Shown here: positions 37,170-43,856 of the stretch, in pieces
Layout: each line of letters opens with the position of its first letter
Position numbering within the stretch: the stretch's first letter is position 1
Origin: HGM12587 sp045128635
GTDB lineage: Bacteria; Bacillota; Clostridia; Lachnospirales; Lachnospiraceae
Length of the DNA: 64,000 nt
Assembly (NCBI GenBank): GCA_045128635.1
Contig: JBGVRS010000024.1
Location: 49,385-113,384, forward strand
Direction of reading: 5' to 3'
Made by a program: the position numbers and the translations under genes
Notes under the pieces: model-generated
The model's input: only the letters and a program-made list of their open reading frames with translations
Database searches by the model: none
Told to the model about the DNA's origin: nothing

Positions 37170-37610
37170 ATGGCATATCCATTTAAAAAGTATAATTATA
37201 AAGTTGAAATCGATGGAATTACAGAAGCTAGTTTCTCAGAAGTAAGCGGATTTGACGCAAGCATCGACGTTATTGAATATCGTACAGGTGATGAAGGTGT
37301 AAACTGGTCAAGAAAAATGAACGGTCTTACAAAATTTGGTAACGTAACACTCAAATGGGGTATGACTAGTTCCATGAGCTTCTATGATTGGGTAACTTCT
37401 ATTTCTCAGGGAACATCCCTTGGCGAAGATCATAACAAAAACGTTACAATCACATTATTTGATGATGATGGATCTACAGCACTTGCTGTTTGGACACTTG
37501 TAAATGCATGGCCAAGCAAATATACAGCTCCTGATTTCAATGCAAGTTCCAGTGAAATTGCATTTGAAAGCGTTGAACTTGTATATGAATCAATGACAAG
37601 AGAAAGCTAA
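37170..37610 (+). CDS. Inner tube protein (gp19/Hcp-like)
   Basis: This 146-residue tube subunit starts MAYPFKKYNYKVEIDGITEA and has FSEVSGFDASIDVIEYRTGDEG, the hallmark of the phage tail tube / CIS tube family (T4 gp19-like). It is followed by GLTKFGNVTLKWGMT and SSSEIAFESVELVYESMTRES. It stacks as hexameric rings within the sheath. The ribosome binding site AAAAGGAGG is nine bases before ATG. Codon use is strongly biased, as in the sheath gene. A perfect hairpin follows at 37639-37659. Confidence 0.93.
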   Translation: MAYPFKKYNYKVEIDGITEASFSEVSGFDASIDVIEYRTGDEGVNWSRKMNGLTKFGNVTLKWGMTSSMSFYDWVTSISQGTSLGEDHNKNVTITLFDDDGSTALAVWTLVNAWPSKYTAPDFNASSSEIAFESVELVYESMTRES

Positions 37611-37638
37611 TTATAGATAATAAGCAGATTTATCCTAT

Positions 37639-37659
37639 GGCCTCCCATAATGGGAGGCC
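37639..37659 (+). promoter_or_regulatory. Intra-operon hairpin after the tube gene
   Basis: GGCCTCCCA (37639-37647) pairs perfectly with TGGGAGGCC (37651-37659) around a TAA loop. There is no U-tract, so full termination is unlikely. It is well placed to protect the abundant sheath-tube message from 3' decay, or to separate it from the less expressed genes downstream. Confidence 0.65.
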
Positions 37660-37689
37660 GGGATATCATTAGAAACCGGAGGACAGGAT

Positions 37690-38064
37690 ATGAATCATGA
37701 ATTAATTACAGAATTTGAATTTGAACTTCCAAAAGGCTATATTGATGGTAACGGAGAAATTCATAAGAAAGGGATTATGAGACTTGCAACCGCAGCAGAT
37801 GAAATCCTGCCTTTAAGAGATCCAAGAGTTGTAAGTAACCCAGGATATTTAACCATTATTTTATTATCAAGAGTCATTACACAGCTTGGAACATTAACAA
37901 ATATCAGACCTGCGAACATTGAAAAATTGTTCTCAGCAGATTTGGCATTTTTACAGAATATGTATCAGACCATCAACTCTATGGATGTTCTGACAGAAAA
38001 ATGTGTATGTCCACATTGTGGAGAAAAATTTGAGAAACCTGTAAATTTTATGAGGGCGGAATAG
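37690..38064 (+). CDS. Tail assembly chaperone (Mu gp41-like), unshifted product
   Basis: This 124-residue protein starts MNHELITEFEFELPKGYIDG, continues with HKKGIMRLATAADEILPLRDPRV and ends in a short zinc-ribbon-like segment (CVCPHCGEKFEKPVNFMRAE). It matches the phage Mu gp41-type tail assembly chaperone / T4-like small tail protein found after the tube gene in many contractile systems. In long-tailed phages this gene is often expressed in two forms by a -1 ribosomal frameshift near its end. The same appears to happen here at 38043-38049. The ribosome binding site is GGAGGACAGG. Confidence 0.8.
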   Translation: MNHELITEFEFELPKGYIDGNGEIHKKGIMRLATAADEILPLRDPRVVSNPGYLTIILLSRVITQLGTLTNIRPANIEKLFSADLAFLQNMYQTINSMDVLTEKCVCPHCGEKFEKPVNFMRAE

Positions 38065-38240
38065 TCGTCTATCCTGAGGAGGAACTCTATAAGGAAGTTG
38101 CTTTTGTGGCATATTACTTCCATTGGAGCTATGAGTCGGTGATGCAGATGGATCACCAGACAAGACGAAGATTCTGCGCAGAAATATCAGAAATTCATAA
38201 GAAAGTAACGAATAAACCGAAAAATATTTTTGAAGTTTAA
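37690..38240 (+). CDS. Frameshifted chaperone fused to DUF6760-like domain (183 aa)
   Basis: The slippery heptamer A AAT TTT lies at 38043-38049, in phase with the upstream frame. A -1 slip there joins 120 chaperone residues to a 63-residue extension ending at TAA 38238. The extension reads YEGGIVVYPEEELYKEVAFV, then AYYFHWSYESVMQMD and QTRRRFCAEISEIHKK. This matches the small DUF6760 family known from eCIS and phage loci (YPxDxLYEEVAxIAYHFHW). The extension frame opens only after a TGA at 38031 and has no ATG, GTG or TTG before its conserved part, so independent initiation is unlikely. A small stem (38058-38064 with 38069-38074) lies eight bases downstream, at the usual distance for a stimulator. 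Confidence 0.72.
38043..38049 (+). promoter_or_regulatory. Programmed -1 ribosomal frameshift site
   Basis: The heptamer AAATTTT reads A AAT TTT in the chaperone frame, which fits the X XXY YYZ rule with X=A and Y=Z=T. Re-pairing of both tRNAs in the -1 frame gives AAA and TTT. The chaperone stop TAG at 38062 lies inside the proposed downstream stem. Confidence 0.7.
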
Positions 38241-38251
38241 GGGGAAACAGT

Positions 38252-38773
38252 ATGGGTATTGGAAATGCAATGAAAGGATATGCAAAACAGCAGGTGAAAC
38301 AGCAGGCCAGTATGTTTGGCCGTGGCATTCTGCATGATACAATCGAATCGCATCATCGAGCATATAATTTCTATGTAGAGATTAACGGGCATGGGTTTTC
38401 CTTTAAAAAAGTATCTGGTCTGGAGCGTGCGATTCAGTTTGAAGAAGTTCATGAAGGTGGATATAATGGATATTCCCATCGCATGAGAAATCACGATGCC
38501 GGACAGCATGTACTTACACTGGAATATGGTTCCACCAACATTAGTTTTATGCTGGATGATATTGAGCCGGGGCGTTATATTCCAGATGGAGTATTTATAA
38601 CTTCTTTAGATCATGGCTCAATGTTGAGTGGCAAGATGTTTGCGTTGTATGGATGCTATCTCCAAAAAATCAGCTTCGGAGAATTTGATGCAGAGCAAAG
38701 TGCAGTCATGATTAATCGCATGGAAATTGTGTATAGTAAGCTTTCTATGCCGAGTATGTTTAGTGAAGGTTAG
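38252..38773 (+). CDS. Second tube-like protein
   Basis: This 173-residue protein has a 40-residue basic, Gln-rich N-terminal extension (GNAMKGYAKQQVKQQASMFG), then a tube fold: NFYVEINGHGFSFKKVSGLERAIQFEEVHEGGYN, HVLTLEYGSTNISFMLDDIEPGRY, and a closing strand RMEIVYSKLSMPS. It is more divergent than the main tube protein at 37170 and probably forms a specialised ring near the baseplate, like the extra tube proteins of Afp/PVC (Afp5). It begins 12 bases after the end of the frameshift extension. Confidence 0.8.
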   Translation: MGIGNAMKGYAKQQVKQQASMFGRGILHDTIESHHRAYNFYVEINGHGFSFKKVSGLERAIQFEEVHEGGYNGYSHRMRNHDAGQHVLTLEYGSTNISFMLDDIEPGRYIPDGVFITSLDHGSMLSGKMFALYGCYLQKISFGEFDAEQSAVMINRMEIVYSKLSMPSMFSEG

Positions 38774-38783
38774 TGAGGGATAA

Positions 38784-40730
38784 ATGATGCAGGGAGGAAA
38801 CCGATTTCTTGATTTTGCAAATGAAATTATGGCAAGACACCGTGGACTCGGTTTCGGTTTTGAACCAGCAGCAATGCTTTATCTGGAAGATCAGGAAAGA
38901 ATACCGGAAGAACAGACAGCAGCGCATCAGAATATTACCACGAATCTGTATCATATCCAGAATATTAAAGAGGAAAACTATTTATTTAAACAGAATTTGT
39001 CATTTCTGACACAGATTCTGGAAAATAAAATGTATCATAATCTGTATCCAACCGTGGAAAAGCAGATTGAAAAAGTCATCAGAGAGGAAATGCCACAGGC
39101 AGAGGCTAAAATCATTAATTCTGTTAGTCAGCAACTTATAAAGCTGGTACAGAAGGGTGGTGTAGAACAGTTCGAGTTTGTCAGAGAAAAAGTCCTTTCT
39201 GAATATAAAGAAACAGAGAAAATAACATTGAAGGAACAGGAAACTTTGTTCCGCAAGATTGAAAATATATGGAACAGCAGTATATATCAGCAGGCTGTTC
39301 AAAAGAACATTCATACGACAATTAATCAGAGCCGTATGGATTTTCAAAATAATTCTATGATTATTCAGAATAATCAGTTGAATATGAACCAGAGTAATGA
39401 TATTTCTGTTCAGAAAAATCAACAGATTCAACACATTCAACAGACAGAAATTGTCCATCCTGAAATTCAGCATTCTGAAACTTTAGAATCTAAGATTATA
39501 AATTCAGAAACTTTTAATCATCAGGATACAGTAAAAGAGAATCATTACATACAAAACAGAGAAACAAAACAAACAGAATCTGTATTGGAACATACATTAA
39601 AAGTTGTCGAAACACAAAATGAGATTTTGTCAAAAATACAGAACCATAAGCTTGGAAACCTGGGAATGTTTTATAAAACGTTGGTTGAATTTCCATTAGA
39701 GCATGTTCAGGAACCTTTGGAATTTCGTAAGCAGATGATAGAAAAATCAAACAACATCACTCAAAAGCAGTCAGAGCATTCTGTATCTATTAGGCAGGAT
39801 CATATTCATCTGGAATATCCTTCGGAAGAAACTACACAGGTTAACCAGGAAATGATTCAAATGTTGCATTCTGAAATACAGAGGATTCCGGAAGTCCCTG
39901 AAATCGTAAGAGCAATCACTGAAAAAAATACAGAAAGAGCGGAAAAAACATCAGAAGTAATTTCTGCTCATGATATTAGGCTTCGGCTGACAGAAAAGAC
40001 AAGATTAATTTCCGAGCAGATATTGTCACGCATGGATAATATCATAAATGTATCAGTTTCAGATTCGAGGCTGCTTACAAACACAATTTCGAACACAGTT
40101 TCAGAAACAATTGCATTAAACAAACTATCTCATGCGATTATGGAATATGCGGAATCTAAAACTACATCCGAACAATTGCAGACAACTATGATGCGTATTC
40201 TGGAAGATTATCAGACTGAGATGATTTCGCTACCAGGTACGGATAGTATACAGATGGTTTATAACAATCAGGCTGAGGTTGTTACAATTGAAAAACTAAA
40301 GAATAATATGAATCGTCGCCTGATTCAAAGCATTCATAAGCAGGGAAGTACACCGGCGCTGATTCAGGCAATGGAACCGGCAGCAATTGTCTATCGCTTA
40401 GAGGATGCAACAGCACCAGAGCAGCAGGAAAAGACGAAGCAGCTGGAAAAACAGGTTAATGAAGTTGTAAAAACGATAAAAAATGTTGAACAAAAGACTA
40501 TTGTTCAAAAAGAACAGTTGCTAGAAGAACAGAGAAAAGTTGTACGTGAAGTATTAAAAGAAAATCCTGCAATCTGGACAGAAGGAAAAGGCGCAGGATA
40601 CATTCGAAATGAAGTGCAGCAGTCTGTAGAAGAACAGATAAATCAAAGTGTAAATCATATCGCAAATCGAGTTTACAGACGATTGGAAGACAAACTGAAA
40701 TCTGAAAGAGGAAGGAGAGGACTCATCTGA
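38784..40730 (+). CDS. Long Gln-rich helical protein, candidate tape measure or baseplate-associated protein
   Basis: The 648-residue protein is strongly polar and mostly helical, with many Gln, Asn, Glu and Ile residues. It lacks membrane helices, signal peptide and any recognised domain. Residues 210-280 are a low-complexity stretch (e.g. QQIQHIQQTEIVHPEIQHS). The C-terminal 120 residues are clear coiled coil (EQQEKTKQLEKQVNEVVKT, then QKTIVQKEQLLEEQRKV). It follows the chaperone and tube genes, which is the place of the tape measure gene in many tailed phages. An extended helix of this size would be about 95 nm long. The identity is inferred from position and composition only. The stop overlaps the next start (TGATG). 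Confidence 0.5.
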   Translation: MMQGGNRFLDFANEIMARHRGLGFGFEPAAMLYLEDQERIPEEQTAAHQNITTNLYHIQNIKEENYLFKQNLSFLTQILENKMYHNLYPTVEKQIEKVIREEMPQAEAKIINSVSQQLIKLVQKGGVEQFEFVREKVLSEYKETEKITLKEQETLFRKIENIWNSSIYQQAVQKNIHTTINQSRMDFQNNSMIIQNNQLNMNQSNDISVQKNQQIQHIQQTEIVHPEIQHSETLESKIINSETFNHQDTVKENHYIQNRETKQTESVLEHTLKVVETQNEILSKIQNHKLGNLGMFYKTLVEFPLEHVQEPLEFRKQMIEKSNNITQKQSEHSVSIRQDHIHLEYPSEETTQVNQEMIQMLHSEIQRIPEVPEIVRAITEKNTERAEKTSEVISAHDIRLRLTEKTRLISEQILSRMDNIINVSVSDSRLLTNTISNTVSETIALNKLSHAIMEYAESKTTSEQLQTTMMRILEDYQTEMISLPGTDSIQMVYNNQAEVVTIEKLKNNMNRRLIQSIHKQGSTPALIQAMEPAAIVYRLEDATAPEQQEKTKQLEKQVNEVVKTIKNVEQKTIVQKEQLLEEQRKVVREVLKENPAIWTEGKGAGYIRNEVQQSVEEQINQSVNHIANRVYRRLEDKLKSERGRRGLI

Positions 40731-41470
40731 TGTTGGATGTTGTAAAGAAACAGGACAAAAGAAAACAACTGATTTTCGGAGATGGCGAGCTCAAAAAAGC
40801 AAAGCTGATTTATTACAGCACTGAAAAAGGCTCAAAAGTAAAAATTCCGGTACAGTTTAATCCATCTGAATATTCCATCAGCCGTAGAGCACGTTACAGT
40901 GAAAAACACGGAAAGATGCAGGAACCTCATCCAAAAGATCTTCAATCAAGAGGCAGCAATCTGGCATCTTTAAGAGTAAAATTGTTGTTGGATACAGCAA
41001 CAGAATATCCGGATTACGTTGTAAAATCAGAATTAAAGAAATATATTGACAGTGATAAGGAACTATCTAAAATCTGTAAAGATCTTTCCATGCTGACAAA
41101 GATTTATCCAAAAACCCATGCGCAGAGCTCAGTAACATTTTCCTGGGGCGGTATGGAGTTTGAAGGATTTATGACCAGCTTAAACATTAACTATAAAATG
41201 TTTAACCGTAATGGTTATCCGGTACGCGCAGAACTAGATATTGATATTTTAGGTGAAGAAAAGAGTATTTTACAGACACTTGGCACAAAGCCTAGAGAGT
41301 CACCAGACCGTACAAAATATCGTTCTCTACATCAGAAAGATGAGCTTTGGATGCTGGCAGAGGAAGAATATCAGGATCCGGCGTACTGGAAAGAAATTGC
41401 AAAAGAAAACGGCATTTTGAATCCAAGGAAAGTCGATTATACAAAACAGTTAAAGGTTCCTTCTCTATAA
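40730..41470 (+). CDS. CIS tube-initiator / Pvc7-like protein
   Basis: This 246-residue protein contains the CIS tube/LysM-associated domain: KVKIPVQFNPSEYSISRRARY, LRVKLLLDTATEY, and SSVTFSWGGMEFEGFMTSLNINYKMFNRNGYPVRAELDIDI. The C-terminal tail WKEIAKENGILNPRKV resembles the end of a LysM motif. Homologues (Afp7/Pvc7, gp53-like) join the first tube ring to the spike hub. It is translationally coupled to the preceding gene. Confidence 0.85.
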   Translation: MLDVVKKQDKRKQLIFGDGELKKAKLIYYSTEKGSKVKIPVQFNPSEYSISRRARYSEKHGKMQEPHPKDLQSRGSNLASLRVKLLLDTATEYPDYVVKSELKKYIDSDKELSKICKDLSMLTKIYPKTHAQSSVTFSWGGMEFEGFMTSLNINYKMFNRNGYPVRAELDIDILGEEKSILQTLGTKPRESPDRTKYRSLHQKDELWMLAEEEYQDPAYWKEIAKENGILNPRKVDYTKQLKVPSL

Positions 41471-41505
41471 AGAAGAAACCGTAGGTAATACAAGGAGCAC
41501 AAGTT

Positions 41506-42603
41506 ATGGATTTGATGAATACAACAACCAGTTTTAAAGCGTTGGCAAAAAAATATGACAATTTTAGTGCTCCTGCAGTAGAAATCACCGTTGGAAGTAC
41601 AAAATTGATGTCTGGCAAGGACTTAGACATTTCTCAGGTGGAGATTGAATTGACCAGTGGTTATGAAGCATCCGGTTGTTCTTTTGTGCTTTCTGGTGTT
41701 TATGACATTGAGAAAACAAATTTCAGCAGAGATATTTCTTCCGTACAGATTGGGGAGAAGGTTGAAGTAGCTATTGGATATGTAAGATTGGAATCAGTAT
41801 TTAAAGGATACATTAATCAAATTGATTATAACTACGGAATTGATTCAGAAGATTTTGAAATTCGTGTGGAATGTATGGATGCCAAAGGTCTTTTGATGAA
41901 AAACCGAAGACTGGAGTTTTTTAAAGAAAAAAGTGCAGATGCAGTTGTGAAATCGATTCTGTCAGAATCTCCAGTAAATCGTTATCTTTCAGGAAAAGAA
42001 ATTGATATGTGTCCGAAGGATGACATACCTCTTAGAAGTCATATGATGACTGATTATGAACTGATTGTTGAGCAGGCATCAAAACTAGGATATGAATTTT
42101 TCATTATTCAGGGAAAGGCATATTTTAGAAAAAAACAAAAAGTAAAATCAAATTTAATTAAACTTAGTCCTCAAAACGGAATTATCGGAGCAAAATTATC
42201 TTTATCGGGACAGCAGCTGGTAAAGAAAATTGAAGTTCGTTCCATTGATGAAGAAACTGGAAAGCAGATTAAGGGATTAGCCAATGTTTCCGGTAAATTC
42301 AGCCAGGGTTCCAGCGGAAATATGATGCTTGGTACTTCTACACAGGTGTTCTATGAACCGGGCGTAAAAGATGCCAGTGAAGCAAAAAAAAGAGCAACGG
42401 CAAGAGCAGAAGCAATTGCAGATCAGTTTGGTGAACTGGAGTGTGAATGTGTTGGGATTCCGGAAATTATACCGGGACGTTTTATTTCGATAGAACAGCT
42501 TTCAACTCAGGCAAACAGAAAGTATTATGTGCGTTATGTAAGACACGAAATCGATGAAGAAGGTTATCGTACTTACTTTAAAGCAGGGGTGAGTAGTCTA
42601 TGA
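41506..42603 (+). CDS. Phage late control gpD / gp27-like hub protein
   Basis: This 365-residue hub protein has the gpD pattern: VEIELTSGYEASGCSFVLSG, IGEKVEVAIGYVRLESVFKGYINQID, a central MTDYELIVEQASKLGYEFFIIQGKAYFRK, and AKKRATARAEAIADQFGELECECVGIPEIIPGRFI. In T4 and T6SS this region forms the N-terminal part of the spike complex (gp27, VgrG head). Here it is split from the spike gene, which overlaps its stop by four bases (ATGA). Confidence 0.9.
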   Translation: MDLMNTTTSFKALAKKYDNFSAPAVEITVGSTKLMSGKDLDISQVEIELTSGYEASGCSFVLSGVYDIEKTNFSRDISSVQIGEKVEVAIGYVRLESVFKGYINQIDYNYGIDSEDFEIRVECMDAKGLLMKNRRLEFFKEKSADAVVKSILSESPVNRYLSGKEIDMCPKDDIPLRSHMMTDYELIVEQASKLGYEFFIIQGKAYFRKKQKVKSNLIKLSPQNGIIGAKLSLSGQQLVKKIEVRSIDEETGKQIKGLANVSGKFSQGSSGNMMLGTSTQVFYEPGVKDASEAKKRATARAEAIADQFGELECECVGIPEIIPGRFISIEQLSTQANRKYYVRYVRHEIDEEGYRTYFKAGVSSL

Positions 42604-43379
42604 ATTCCATAACAGATTTATTGACAAGTGATAATGAACATTATGACAGCCAAATCGTACCGGGTTTTGTCCAGGGGGTTGTGGTAGAAAATAACAATGC
42701 AAAGTTTAAAGGCATGGTAAAGGTCGAGTTTACCGTATGGGAGACTGGAAAAAACATGTGTGAATGGGTTCGTCTCATGTCTCCTTATACCGGTAAAAAT
42801 TATGGAACTTACCTTGTTCCTGAAATTGATGAAATTGTTTTGGTAGGATTCATCGGTGGAAGTTTAAAGAGACCGTTCCTTTTAGGAAGTCTTTATCCGA
42901 ATACTGCCAAAATGGTCAAGGATAACTTCGATAAGCAGAATATGGTAAAACGTATTACTACCAAAGGCGGCATGGATATTCTGATCAATGAAGATAGCGG
43001 AAAGCAGAAAATTACCTTAACAACTCCAAAGGGAAGTAAAATCCTTGTAGATGATGAGAAAGAGTGTTGTACAATTTCAGATAAAGCAGGACAAAATAAG
43101 ATTCATTTAGATTATAAAAAAGATGGTATTGAAATTTCTGCAGGAAAAACATTAAAGCTTTCTGCAGGAAAAACAGAGATTTCTCTTGATGGTAACAGTG
43201 GAAATGTTGCAATTAAGGGAACAAAAGTTGCAGTCCAGGCTGACAACGAAATCAACCTGAATGCAAAAGCAGCTTTGAAAATGCAGGCTGCACAGGTGCA
43301 GATGAAGGGTCAGGGTCAGGTGAATGTACAATCATCCGGACAGTTGGCATTAAAAGGCACAATTACACAGATTAATTAA
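42600..43379 (+). CDS. gp5/VgrG-like central spike protein
   Basis: The 259-residue protein has an N-terminal OB-fold (about 18-105: VQGVVVENNNAKFKGMVKVEF, then EIDEIVLVGFIGGSLKRPFLLGSLY). A linker and a C-terminal repetitive beta-helix needle follow (KTLKLSAGKTEISLDGNSG, then VNVQSSGQLALKGTITQIN). There is no lysozyme domain and no extra C-terminal effector domain. It would sit on the gpD hub and carry the PAAR-like tip. It is co-translated with the hub gene. Confidence 0.9.
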   Translation: MNSITDLLTSDNEHYDSQIVPGFVQGVVVENNNAKFKGMVKVEFTVWETGKNMCEWVRLMSPYTGKNYGTYLVPEIDEIVLVGFIGGSLKRPFLLGSLYPNTAKMVKDNFDKQNMVKRITTKGGMDILINEDSGKQKITLTTPKGSKILVDDEKECCTISDKAGQNKIHLDYKKDGIEISAGKTLKLSAGKTEISLDGNSGNVAIKGTKVAVQADNEINLNAKAALKMQAAQVQMKGQGQVNVQSSGQLALKGTITQIN

Positions 43380-43398
43380 CCGTAAATATCATACGGTT
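43378..43398 (+). promoter_or_regulatory. Intra-operon hairpin after the spike gene
   Basis: AACCGTA (43378-43384) pairs perfectly with TACGGTT (43392-43398) around a seven-base loop, just overlapping the spike stop codon. No U-tract follows. It may modulate expression of the wedge genes downstream. Confidence 0.5.
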
Positions 43399-43417
43399 GG
43401 GAAGGACGGGATAGAAT

Positions 43418-43831
43418 ATGAATAAATCGAAAGATTTTTTAGGACGTGGATTTGCATTTCCGCCACGTATTGATTCTGCTATTGGACAGTTTGTCATGGC
43501 AGAAAGTGAAGAAGATATTCGCCAGTCTATTTATATTATTTTAATGACACGAATGAAAGAGCGGGCAATGCTGCCGGATTTTGGCTGTAACCTGCATGAA
43601 TATATTTTTGAAGTCCCTGATTCGGACTTTGAGGTTCAAATCGGAAGTGAAATCAGGGAAGCGCTTATGCGGTATGAACCAAGAATTATTAATGTTGATG
43701 TGGAAGTTGATTCAAACAATATTTCTAAAGGAATGATAAATTTGAATATCAATTATACAGTAAGAGCAACCAATAATCCAAATAACCTCGTATTCCCTTA
43801 CTATTTAATGGAGGGTGTAGGTGAATTGTAA
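43418..43831 (+). CDS. gp25-like baseplate wedge protein
   Basis: The 137-residue protein matches the GPW/gp25 family: GRGFAFPPRIDSAIGQFVMAESEEDIRQSIYIILMTRMKERAM, LPDFGCNLHEYIFEVPD, then VQIGSEIREALMRYEPRIINVDVEV. gp25 initiates sheath assembly at the baseplate. The E-I-R-E-A-L and Y-E-P-R-I motifs are those that contact the sheath in T4 and T6SS (TssE). Confidence 0.93.
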   Translation: MNKSKDFLGRGFAFPPRIDSAIGQFVMAESEEDIRQSIYIILMTRMKERAMLPDFGCNLHEYIFEVPDSDFEVQIGSEIREALMRYEPRIINVDVEVDSNNISKGMINLNINYTVRATNNPNNLVFPYYLMEGVGEL

Positions 43832-43856
43832 ATCCGGAAGGAGAAGGATCGCGTAA

